Assembly (NCBI RefSeq): GCF_001613935.1
Contig: NZ_LQCI01000001.1
Span: forward strand, 233,314 to 297,313
DNA: 64,000 nucleotides
Direction: 5' to 3'
Origin: Amycolatopsis regifaucium
GTDB lineage: Bacteria; Actinomycetota; Actinomycetes; Mycobacteriales; Pseudonocardiaceae
A program made the position numbers and the translations under genes. Below the pieces are notes generated by a model. It was not told the DNA's origin. It saw only the letters and a program-made list of their open reading frames with translations, and did no database searches. Positions within the stretch are counted from its first letter, which is position 1. Every line of letters begins with the position of its first letter. Positions 1-12,400 of this stretch are shown here, in pieces.

Positions 1-416
1 AGCTGATCAACGTCTCCCGGCCCACCGAAGTCGTCGACACCGGCTCCGGGGTCCGGGTCACCATCGAAGCGCTGGAGACCGGCGAGCGGACCCGGCTCGA
101 CGCCGATTTCGTGGTGTACGCGACCGGGTACAGCCCGGCGGACCCGACCCCGTTGCTCGGCGAGCTCGCCTCCGCGTGCGCGCGCGACGACGAGGGCAGG
201 CTGCGGGTCGAACGTGACTACCGGATCGTCACCGAGCCGCCGCTGGACGGCGGGATCTACCTCCAGGGCGGTACCGAGCACACGCACGGCATCACGTCGT
301 CGCTGCTGTCCAACACCGCGGTCCGGGTCGGCGAGATCCTCCAGTCCATTGTGGACCGGAGGGGGACCGGCGCGTCCCGGCCCGAGTACGCGGTGACCGG
401 CTTCAGCCCCGCTTGA
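1..416 (+). CDS. L-ornithine N5-monooxygenase, 3' part only
   Basis: The gene runs in from the left edge; the first full codon begins at base 3 and it ends at TGA 414-416. About 137 C-terminal residues are visible. They carry the ATGY motif typical of flavin-dependent N-hydroxylating monooxygenases of the SidA/PvdA/IucD family, and a tail with the family's THGxTSSLLSNxAVRVGEIL pattern. Such enzymes use FAD, NADPH and O2 to hydroxylate the side-chain amine of ornithine or lysine, the first step toward hydroxamate iron ligands. It ends 45 bases before the NRPS start and is almost certainly in the same operon. Ornithine rather than lysine is inferred from the hydroxy-ornithine code in NRPS module 3. 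The FAD- and NADPH-binding parts lie outside the window. Confidence 0.85.
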   Translation, partial: LINVSRPTEVVDTGSGVRVTIEALETGERTRLDADFVVYATGYSPADPTPLLGELASACARDDEGRLRVERDYRIVTEPPLDGGIYLQGGTEHTHGITSSLLSNTAVRVGEILQSIVDRRGTGASRPEYAVTGFSPA

Positions 417-461
417 CCCGCAGACGACGTCGAGTCTTTTCGAACGGTGGAGGCAATCCCG

Positions 462-3400
462 ATGAACCGCGGCTTTCCCCTGACTCCGGCCCAGAAGGGG
501 ATCTGGCTCGCACAGCAGCTCGACCCGGCCGACCCGGTCTACACGATCGGCTGGTTCGCGGAGCTGCGGGGCGACCTCGACCTCACCCGGTTGCGTGAGG
601 CCGTCGGGCGGGCGGTCGCGGAGGCGGAGTGCCTGCACGTCACGGTGGGATTCGAGGACGGCGAGCCGGTCCAGTTCCCGGCCGCGCCGGGTGAGGTCGC
701 CGTGCTCGACTTCACCGGCGAGCCGGATCCCGAGCGGGCGGCCGACGACTGGGCGCGAGCGGAACTGGCCGCGGTGGCCGACCTCGCCCGGGGCCCGCTC
801 ACCGCGCACGCGCTGCTGGTGCTGGCCGAGGACCGGGTCCGCTGGTTCCAGCGCTACCACCATCTGGTGATGGACGCGCACGGGCAGGCGGTCCTGACCC
901 GCCGTGCGGCGGCGCTCTACTCGGGAACCACCGAGACGGTGACATGGCCGCTCTCGGGCTTGGTCGAGGCCGAGGCCGCCTATGACTCGACAGCCGACCA
1001 CGCCTACTGGCTCGGTGAACTCGCGGGCAGGCCGAACCCGGTGCGGCTGCTCGAACGCGCTTCGGCAGGTCCGGCCAGGTTGCGAAGGCACTCCTGGGAG
1101 CTGACGGCGGCGGAGACCGGTCATCTGCGGAAGTTCGCGCTCGACGCGGGAACGAGGCTGTCCCGGGTGGCGATCGCCGCGGTGGCGGCCTACGCCCACC
1201 GCGTGACCGGAGCCGAAGACCTCGTCCTCGGCCTGCCGGTCACCGCGCGCACCACCCGTGCCCTGCGCGAGCAGCCGGGGATGATGTCCAACGTCCTGCC
1301 GCTGCGCCTGACCGTGCGGCCCGAGACGACGCCGGCGCGGCTGGTCGCCCAGGTCGCCGAGAAGGTCTCCGCGCTGCTGGAGCACAGCCGGTACCGCGGC
1401 GAGGACCTCGCGCGGGAACTCGGCGCGAGCGGCGGGGTGCACGAACTCGTCGGGCTGAGCGTGAACTTCATGGCGGTGGACGGCGAACTCGCGTTCGGTG
1501 ACGCGAGCGCCACCGTGCACAACCTCGAACTCGGGCCGATCAGCGACGTCGCCATCGCCGTCTACGACGCCGATGAAAGCCGGGGCCTGCGCTTCGACTT
1601 CGACGCCGACGCGGCCGTGTCCTCGGACGCCGAGCTGGCCGAGCACCGTCGCCGGTTCGCGACGGTGCTGGCCGACCTGGTGGCGCGGCCGGAGCTGCCG
1701 CTGGCCGCGATCGACCTGCTCTCGGCCGGGGAACGGGCCGAGGTGCTGGAGCTCGGCACCGCGGTGGCGGATTCGCCGGAGGTGTCCTGGCCCGAGGCGT
1801 TCGACCGGGTAGTGGCACTGAAGCCGGATGCCGAGGCCGTCGTCTGCGAGGACGTCCGGCTGACCTATGCCCAGGTCGACGCCGCCGCCAACCGGCTCGC
1901 CCGGCTGCTGCGGAACCGGGGTGTGGGTGACGAGGATGTCGTCGCGGTCGCGATGCCGCGGTCGGCGGAGCTCATCGTCGCGCTCCTGGCCGTGATGAAG
2001 GCCGGGGCGGCCTACCTTCCGCTCGACCTCGACCATCCCGAAGACCGCGTCGCGTACATGCTTTCCCACGCGGGCGCGGGTGTCGTGGTGTCCACAATGG
2101 ACGAGGTGGCGCACTTGCCGTCCAGTGTGGACGTCGAACGGGTCCTGCTCGACGATCCGGCGATCGCCGCCGAACTCGGGGCCCTCGACGCGTCCACTGT
2201 GGATGTCAGCGGGATCACGCTGAGCCGGGCGGCGTACGTCATCTACACCTCGGGCTCGACCGGGAAGCCGAAGGGCGTTGTCCTGTCCCATGACGGGATC
2301 GGGAGCCTGATCAGCACGGCGACCGAACGGATCGGCATCGGCCCGGACAGCCGGGTCGTGCAGTTCGCCTCGACCGGGTTCGACGTGACCGTCTGGGATC
2401 TGGTCATGTCGCTGTGCGTCGGCGGAACGCTGATCGTGGTGCCGTCACACCGCCGGGTCGCGGGTGTCGAGCTGACCGGGTACATCGCCGCCCACGAGGC
2501 GACGCACATGATCCTGCCGCCGTCGCTGGTCGCGGCCCTGCCGCCGGACTGCGAACTGCCGAAGGGCGCGGTGCTGATCGTCGGCACCGAAACCGTTCCA
2601 CCGGAACTGATCGCGCGCTGGGCCGAAGACCTGCGGGTCATCGCCGCGTACGGACTGACCGAGGCGACGGTGAACTCCACGCTGTGGGCGGCCGAGCCCG
2701 GCTGGACCGGGCCGATCCCGATCGGCAGACCGGATCCGAACACCCGCTGCTACGTCCTCGACACCGCGCTGCGGCCGGTGCCGGTCGGCGTCGAAGGTGA
2801 GCTGTACGTCGGTGGCCGCGGTCTCGCGCGGGGTTACGCCGGACGTCCGGGCCTGTCGGCGGAGCGCTTCGTCGCCGATCCCTTCGCCGGGGCCGGCGAA
2901 CGGATGTACCGCACCGGCGACCGGGTCCGCTGGCGTGCCGACGGCAACCTCGACTTCCTGGGCCGCACCGACCACCAGGTCAAGATCCGGGGCTTCCGGA
3001 TCGAACCGGGTGAGGTCGAATCCGCGCTCGCCACGTATCCCGGGGTCGACCGGATCGCCGTCGTGCCGCGCGAGGTCAAGCCGGGGGATCGGCGGCTGGT
3101 GGCGTATTTCGTCCCGGAGGCGGGCGGTTCGCCGTCGCTGTCGAAGGAACTGCGCGGTCACGCGGAATCGGCGCTGCCGCACTACATGGTGCCGTCCGCG
3201 TTCGTGGAACTCGACCGGCTGCCGATCATGCCGAACGGCAAGCTGGACCGCACTTCGCTGCCCCTGCCCGATTTCGGGGCCGCCGCCACCGGCCGCGCGC
3301 CGCGGACCGAGCGGGAACGAATCCTGTGCGACGTCGTCGCGCGGGTCCTCGGGCTGGCCTCGGCCGGTGCCGACGACGACTTCTTCTCCCTCGGCGGCGA

Positions 3401-6400
3401 CAGCATCCTGTCGATCCGGCTGGTGCTCGGCGCCGCGGAACAGGGCCTCGCCATCACCCCGCGCCAAGTGTTCCAGCACCGGACTCCCGAGGCATTGGCC
3501 GCGTGCGCCGGAGCCGTGTCCGCCGAGTCCACTGCGGACGAGCGGCCGTTGCTCGACCTGACCGGCGCCGAGCGCGCGTCGCTCGCCGAGTACGCCGACG
3601 TCCTGCCCGTGACGCCGTTGCAGGAAGGCTTCTTCTTCCACGCGGAGTTCGAGGGCGGTTCGGCCGCCGACATCTACACCGTCCAGGAGGTGCTGCACCT
3701 CGAAGGACCGGTCGACGCCGTCACGTTGCGCCGGTCGGTGCAGGCGTTGCTGGACCGGTATTCGTCGCTGCGGTCCGGTTTCCGTCAGCTCGACGGCGGC
3801 CGGGTCGTCCAGCTGGTGACCCGGCACGCCGAACTGCCCTGGCGTGAAGTGACCGCCGAGGACGCCGCGGCAGCCTTCGAGGCCGATCGCAAGCGCCGGT
3901 TCGACTTCGCCCGGCCGCCCCTCCTGCGGGCGACCTTCGCCCGGCTCGGTGACGACCGGGCCGAACTGGCGCTGACGTTCCACCACATCATCGCCGACGG
4001 CTGGTCGGTCGTGGTGCTGCTCCGCGAACTGCTGGCGGCCTATGCGGGAGCGGACGACCCGCGCCCGGAGGTGGACTCGCGCACGGACCATCTGCGGCGG
4101 CTCGCGGCGCGCGACCACGAGGCTTCCCGCGAAGCCTGGCGCACAGCCCTGTCCGGGGTGGACGAACCCACCCGGCTGATCGACGCACCAGCCAAGGACG
4201 AGCGGCAGCCGTCGCGGGTGCGACTGAGCCTCGGCGGGCGGGCGACGGCGGAGCTGTCGGCCATGGCCCGAGCGCACGGGCTCACCCTCGGCACCGTCCT
4301 GCATGGCACCTGGGGGCTTCTGCTCGGCGGCCTCACCGGCCGCGACGACGTGCTGTTCGGCAGCACCGTCTCCGGTCGTGACACCGGCGCCGACGGTCTC
4401 GAAGCCGCGATCGGCCTGTACATCAACACGGTGCCGGTGCGGTTGAGCTGGTCGGGTGCCGAAACCTTCGCCACCGTGCTGCGGCGGCTTCAGGACGAGC
4501 AGTCCGCGCTGCTGGAGCATCAGCACCTCGGCCTCGGCGAACTGCGGCGCATCGCCGGTGCCGGCCAGGAAGAACTGTTCGACACGCTCGTCGTCGTCGA
4601 GAACTTCCCGCGTGACGAGCGCGTGGGTCCGTCCGGAACCGTCCGCCTCACCGGCGTCGAGGTCACCGACGCGGTGCACTTCCCGGTCGCGCTGATCGCG
4701 ACCCCGGGGGACGACCTGGAGTTCAGCCTCAAGTTCGACGCCGCCCGGATCGACGCGGTCGCGGCCGGGCAGCTCGCGGAACGATTCGCGCGGCTGCTGG
4801 AGACGCTGACCGCGAACCCGGCTCTGCCGGTCGCCGCCGTCGATCTGCTGTCGTCCGCCGAACGTGGTCGCCTGGCCGACCTCAACGCCACCGCGCATCC
4901 GGTTCCGGAGCGCACGCTGGCCGAGGCGTTCGCCGAGCAGGTCGCCAGGACGCCGTCGGCGACAGCGGTGGTGTTCCAGGACACCGAACTGTCCTATTCG
5001 GACCTCGACGTCCGCGCGGAGGCGCTGGCCAGGAGGCTGTGTTCGGCGGGGGCCGGTCCCGAAGAGGTCGTCGCCGTCGCCGTGCCGAGGTCGGCCGAAC
5101 TGATGATCGCCCTGCTGGGCGTCCTCAAGGCCGGGGCCGCGTATCTGCCCGTCGACCTCGACTACCCCGCCGACCGGCTCGAACACATGCTGGCCGATTC
5201 CGGCGCGCGTCTCGTCGTGTCCGAACCCGGGACGGCCTCACGGATCCCCGTGGTCGCCGGGCTCGAACACGTCTCCGTGACCGGCCAGGCCGACGTCGAC
5301 GACGTGCCGCGCACCCCCGCCGGGCCGGACAACACCGCCTACTTGATCTACACCTCCGGCTCGACCGGGCGGCCGAAGGGCGTGGCGGTCACCCATCGCG
5401 CCATCGTCAACCGGCTCGACTGGATGCAGCACGAATACCGGCTCACCGCGGCGGACCGGGTGCTGCAGAAGACGCCGTCGAGTTTCGACGTGTCCGTCTG
5501 GGAGTTCTTCTGGGCGCTCTGCGAAGGCGCCGCGGTGGTGCTGGCCGAACCGGACGGCCACCGCGACCCGGCGTATCTCGCGCGGGTGATCCGGGAGCGC
5601 GAGATCACCACCTTGCACTTCGTGCCGTCGATGCTCGCCGCGTTCCTGGGCAGCGAAGACGTCACGCAAGACCTCGGCTGGACCCGCTCCCTGCGGCGCG
5701 TCTTCTCCAGCGGCGAGGCGCTGACCGGCGAGGTCGCCGCGCGCTGGCGCTCGCTCACCGGGGTCCCCCTGCACAACCTCTACGGCCCGACCGAGGCCGC
5801 CGTGGACGTGACCTTCCACCGGGTCAACGGATCCGAGGGCGCGGGAGTCCCCATCGGACGTCCAGTGTGGAACACCCGCCTGCACGTCCTCGACGGCTAC
5901 CTCCGCCCGGTGCCCGACGGCGTCGCCGGTGAGCTGTACCTCGCCGGCGTCCAGCTGGCCCGTGGCTACCACGGCCGTCCGTCACTGACCGCCGAACGGT
6001 TCGTCGCCGATCCCTTCGGCGAACCGGGGCGGCGGCTGTACCGGACCGGGGATCTGGTCCGGCGCCGCGCCGACGGCGAGATCGAGTACCTCGGCCGCAC
6101 CGACCGCCAGGTGAAGATCCGCGGCAACCGGATCGAACTCGGCGAGATCGAGGCCGTCCTCGCCGCGCAGCCCGGTGTCACGGCCGCCACGGTCGTCGCG
6201 AAGGACGGCGCGCTGCTCGGCTACGTGGCCGGTGCCGCGGATCCGGAGCGGCTGCGAGCCGCGGTGAGCGAGGCGCTGCCCGCTCCGATGGTCCCGCGCT
6301 CGCTCGTGGTCCTCGACGAATTCCCTTTGACCCCCAGCGGAAAACTCGACGTCCGGGCCCTGCCAGCGCCCAAAATCGCACAGCCCGTGATCGCGGCGAC

Positions 6401-9400
6401 GGGCAACGAACAGGAACGCGCGCTCGCGCGGATCTTCGCGGACGTCCTGGGACTGGACACTGTGGACGTTCACGGGGACTTCTTCCTCCTGGGCGGCGAC
6501 AGTATCTCCTCGATCGCCGTGTCGAGCCGCGCCCGCCGGGCGGGCTTCGAGCTGAGCCCCAAGGACGTGTTCGAACTCCGGACCCCGGCCGCGCTCGCCG
6601 CCGCCGGTCCGCGGACGGAACCGGGTCCGGTGGCGGATGCCGACGGAGTCGGTTCGCTCCCGCTCCTGCCCGAGGTCCTCCGGATCCGGGAGCTGGGTTC
6701 CGGGGTACAACCGGAGTCCGTGATCCTGGCCGTGCCGTCCGAGGCCGACGTCGAGACGCTCGCCGCGGCCCTGCAACTGGTCCTCGACCACCACGACGGT
6801 CTGCGGCTCGAACTCTCCCGGGTCGCTTCCGTGCTGTGGTCGCTCGAAATCCGTCCACAAGGGACGGTTCAGGCGACGGATCTGCTTCGCCGCGCGACCG
6901 GCTCTCTCGAAGCCGAATACCGGGACGCCGCCGACAGGCTGGAGGACAGCCTGCTGCAGGCCGTCTGGTTCGACGAGCCGGGCGAGCTGCTTCTGGTCGC
7001 GCATCCGGTCCTGCTGGAAGCGCGGGACTGGGCGACGCTGGCGGCCGATCTCGCCACCGCTTGGCGCGCCGTCACCGATGGCCACGCGCCCGCGTTCACA
7101 CCGGTGGAGACCTCGCTCAGGACCATCGCCCGCCGGATCACCGGAGCAGCGCAGGATCCCGCGCTGCTCGGCGAAGTCGACCACTGGACCGAAACCCTGG
7201 CGCCCGGCGCCTTCGAGGTCCCCACCGCCGGTGAAGTCACCGAGCGCCGGATCACTCTGTCCAGTGAGGACACTCGGACCCTCGTCGGCCCGCTGCCCGC
7301 CGCTGTGCACGGCGACGCGACCGACGTCTTCCTGACCGCGCTGAAAGCCGCTGTCGACGGCGACCTCCTGGTCGATCTCCATGGGCGGGTGGACGACGTC
7401 TCCCGCACCGTCGGCGCGCTGACGTCGGTTCGTCCGGTGCGGATCACCGTGACCGGCGAACCGCTCGCGATGCTCAAGGCCGTCAAGGAAACCGTCCGGA
7501 AGACACCCGGCGGCCACGGTTCGCTGCGCTACCTCAACGCGCAGACCGCGCCGCTGTTCGCCGGTCTCGCCCGGCCGCGGATCGCCCTGCGGTACGCGGG
7601 CCGGGTACCCGCCGGAGCGGGGGAGTGGCAGGTCGCCGGGCACGCGGCGGTGCCGCCGCCCGGTGACCACGTGCTGCGGATCGGGGTCGCCTGCGAGGAC
7701 ACCGAGACCGGCCCGAGGCTGGTCGCGACCTTCGCGGGCCCGGCCGAAGCGCTCGCCCTCGCCGACCGGTGGGCCGCCGCCATGGCCGGACTCGCGGCGT
7801 CGGACACCGACGCGCCGATGGGGCTCACGCCGTCCGACGTCGAACTGGTGTCGCTGACCCAGGAGGAGATCGCCCGCGTCGAGAAGGTCAGCCCGGTGCC
7901 GGTCGCCGATATCTGGCCGCTCTCGCCGCTGCAGGAAGGGCTGTTCTTCCACTCCAGCTACAACTCCGACCGGGTCGACATCTACACGATCCAGGAAGCG
8001 ATCGACTTCGGCCACCGGCTGGACGCCGACCGGCTGCGAACGGCGGTGTCGGCGTTGCTCCGCCGGATCCCGAGCCTCGGTGCCGGTTTCACCAGCGACG
8101 GGCTGCGCGGCCCGGTGCAGTTCGTCGCGGCCACCGTCGAACCTCCGGTGTCCGAAGTGGATCTTTCGGCCCTGCCCGAAGACGAACGACAGGTACGGCT
8201 CGACGAACTGATGGCCGAGGACCGGGGGACGCGGTTCGACCTCGGGGCCCCGCCGCTGTTCCGGCTGAAGCTGGTGCGGCTCGGGGACGGGCGCGACCGC
8301 GTGGTGCTGAACCGGCATCTGCTGCTGTGGGACGGCTGGTCGGCCTGGCTGTTCATCGAGGAGCTGTTCGCGCTGTACGACCTCGGCGGGGACGACCGGA
8401 CGCTGCCCGCGGCCGGGTCCTATGTGGACTTCCTCCGCTGGCTGCGGCGGCAGGACATCGAGACCGCCACGACCGCCTGGCGCGAAGCGCTGTCCGGGCT
8501 CGCGGAACCGACCGTCCTCGGACCGGACGGCCAGGACCTGGCCCCGGCCACCCCGGTCAACCTGGACACGGTGCTGCCCGGCGACCTGGGCCGCGGGCTC
8601 CGGGAACAGGCGCGAAGGCACGGCCTGACCGTCAACTCCGTGCTCAACGCCGCTTGGGGCCTGGTCCTGTCGACGATGACCGGGCGGCACGACGTCGTGT
8701 TCGGTGCCGCTGTCGCGGGCAGGCCGGCCGCCGTGCCCGACATCGAGAACACCATCGGCCTGTTCCTCAACACCGTGCCCACCCGGGTGCGGCTCGACCC
8801 GGGCGAGTCCGTCCTGGACCTGGTGCGGCGCCTGCAGTCCGAGCGGATGGACCTGACCCCGTACGAGTTCATGAGCCTCGGCGTCCTGCAACGGGAAGCC
8901 GGGCATCGAGTTCTGTTCGACACGCTCTTCGTGCTGCGCAACGCCGACGGCGACGAGCGGCGCGAGGGTCTCCGTCATCGGCACGGCATCACCGGCCTGC
9001 TCAACATCGACGCGACGCACTACCCGTTGACGCTGGTGGTGACGCCGGGCGAGGAAACCCGGATCACGCTGTCCTACCGGGACGACGTGATCGACGCGGA
9101 AGAAGCCGCGTCGGTGCTGGGCCGGTTCACCTCACTGGTCGAGCAGATCGTCGCCGATCCGGCGAAACCCGTCGGCGCGCTCGAGACGGTGTCCGCCGAG
9201 GACCGCGCCGCGCTCGAAGCGGGCTGGGCCGAGGCCGGGCACCCGGTCATCGAGGACACGATCGCGGATCTGCTCGCCGTCCAGGCCGAGCGGACCCCGG
9301 ACGCGACCGCGTTGGTGTTCGACGAGGAGCAACTGACCTACGCCGAACTCGACGCGCGCATCAACCGGATGGCGCGCCTGCTGCTGGCGAAGGGGGCGGA

Positions 9401-12400
9401 GCCGGAACAGGTGATCGCGCTCGGCCTGCCGCGCTCGATCGACATGGTGGTCGCGTTGTTCGCCGTCCTGCGGACCGGCGCGGCGTACCTGCCGCTGGAA
9501 CTCGACTATCCGGCCGACCGGCTCGCGGTGATGCTGGCCGACGCCGGGCCGCTCTGCCTGGTGTCCACAAAGGACGTCTCGGCGACGCTGCCCGGCGACG
9601 TCCCTCGTATCCTGGTCGACGACCATGAAGACAGGGCGTTCGGCGACGGCCCGATCTCCGACGCCGAACGCCCGCTTTTCGCCCGGGGCCGCGCGGACCG
9701 CATGGAGCACCCGGCGTACGTCATCTACACCTCCGGCTCCACGGGCAAGCCCAAGGGCGTCGTCACGCCGTATCGCGGCCTGACGAACATGCAGCTCAAC
9801 CACCAGGGCGCGATCTTCGCCCCGGCCATCGCGTCGGCGGGCGGGCGGCGGCTGCGGATCGCGCACACCGTGTCGTTCGCCTTCGACATGTCCTGGGAAG
9901 AGCTGCTGTGGCTCGTCGAAGGGCACGAGGTCCACGTCTGCGACGAGGAACTGCGGCGGGACGCGCGGGCTCTCGTGGCGTACTGCGACGAGCACCAGGT
10001 CGACGTCGTCAACGTGACGCCGACGTACGCCCACCTGCTGATCGAGGAGGGGCTGCTGGAGGACGGCGACGGGCGGCATCGGCCCGCGCTCGTGCTGCTC
10101 GGTGGCGAGGCCGTCTCGGAGTCGGTGTGGAACCGGCTGCGCGACACCGACGGGACCTACGGCTACAACCTGTACGGCCCCACCGAATACACGATCAACA
10201 CCCTCGGTGGCGGCACGACCGACAGCGACACCCCGACCGTCGGCAAGCCGATCTGGAACACCCGCGCCTACATCGTCGACGCCTGGCTCCGGCCGGTCCC
10301 CGACGGGGTCGCGGGTGAGCTGTACATCGCGGGCGAAGGGCTGGCCCGTGGCTATCTCGGCCGTCCCGCCCTGACCGCCGAGCGGTTCGTCGCCGACCCG
10401 TTCGCCGACGGCGGTGGACGGATGTACCGCACCGGCGACCTGGTGCGGCGCCGGCCGGACGGGAACCTCGACTTCCTCGGCCGGACCGACGACCAGGTGA
10501 AGATCCGCGGCTACCGCGTGGAACTCGGCGAGATAGAGACCGCGCTCAGCCGGTATCCGGAGGTCGCGCAGGCCGCCGTCGTCGCCCGGCCGGATCCGTC
10601 GGCACCAGGGCTGCAGCGGCTCATCGGCTACGTCGTCCCGGCCGAACTGAGCGGGGACGCGCGTGCCGAGGCGGAGGCCGACCAGGTCGGCGAATGGCGG
10701 CAGATCTACTCGGACGAGTACACCGAGATCCCGACCGCGTTGTTCACCGAGGACTTCGCGGGCTGGGACTCCAGCTACGACGGCGATCCCATTCCGCTGG
10801 AGCACATGCGGGAGTGGCGGCAGGCGACGGTCGACCGGATCGCCGAGCTGAAGCCGGAGCGGGTGCTGGAGATCGGCGTCGGCACCGGCCTGCTGATGGG
10901 GCAGATCGCGCCGCTCGCGCGGGAGTACTGGGGCACCGACCTCGCCGCGCCGGTGATCGCGAAACTGAACCGGGAGCTGGAGCGCGATCCGGAGCTGGCG
11001 GCGAAGGTGAACCTGCGCGCCCAGCCGGCGCACGTGTTCGACGGGCTGCCCGCCGGGCGGTTCGACACGATCGTGATCAACTCCGTCATCCAGTACTTCC
11101 CGAGCGTCGACTACCTGACCGACGTCGTCACGAAGGCCGTCGGCCTGCTCACGCCCGGTGGCGCGCTGTTCGTCGGTGACGTCCGGAACCTGCGCCTCGC
11201 GCGCGCCTTCCACACCGCGATCCAGCTGACCCGCGCCGACGCGACGTCCGACGTGGCCCAGGTACGGCGGGCGATCGAACGTGGTGCCGCGCTGGAGAAG
11301 GAACTGCTGATCGATCCGGACTACTTCACCGCGCTCGCACGACGACTGCCGGACGTCGCGGCGCAGGTCCGGATCAAACGGGCCCGGCTGCACAACGAGC
11401 TGAGCCGGTATCGCTACGACGCCGTCCTGGTGAAGGAGCCCGCGGAGACCTTGTCGGTCGCACAGGCACCGCGTCTGTCCTGGGACGAGCTCGGTTCCCT
11501 CGCCGCGCTGGAGGAACGGCTCGCGGACGCGGAAACCCTGCGGGTGAGCCGGATCCCGGACGCCCGGCAGCTGCCCGAGGTCGAGGCGACCCGGGCGCTG
11601 GACGCCGGTGCGCCACTCATCGACGTCTTGGCGCGCTTCCGTGCCGTGGACGGCGTCGAGCCGGAAGACGTGCACGAACTCGGTGACCGGCTCGGTCACC
11701 GTGTGCACACCACCTGGTCCGCGGACGGCGCCTTCGAAGCCGTGTTCGTCCACAGGGGACAGCCGGACGCGGTGATCACCGATGTGCACCTGCCGGTCTC
11801 GGTCGGGACGAACCTGGCCAAGTACGCCACAAGCCCGACTTCGGCACGCGGCGGCGGCGAACTGGTGCAACGCCTGCGGGACCGGCTGAAGACGGAGCTG
11901 CCGGACTACATGGTCCCGGCCGCGTTCGTCACCCTCGGCGGCTTGCCGTTGACCGACAACGGCAAGCTCAACGTGCGGGCGCTGCCGGACGCCGATCCGG
12001 CGGTCCGGCTCGCCGAAAGCCGCCCGGCCGGGACCGCCGCGGAAGAAACACTGTGCGCGCTCTTCGCGGAGGTCCTCGGACTGGACGAGGTCGGCGTCGA
12101 GGACAACTTCTTCGACCTCGGCGGCCACTCGCTGCTGGCCACCCGGCTGATCAGCCGGGCGAGGACCGAACTCGGGGCCGAACTGGCGATCCGTGACCTG
12201 TTCGAGGCGCCGACGGTCGCCGAACTGGCCGCCCGCGCCGGTGGCGGTGAACCGGCGCGGCCGGCGGTGGTCCGTGCCGAACGCCCGGACCGGATCCCGC
12301 TTTCGGCCGCGCAGCGCAGCCTCTGGCTGGTCGACCGCATGGAAGCGAACGCGGTCGCCTACAACTTCCCGCTGACCTTCCGGCTGCGCGGCGAGCTGGA

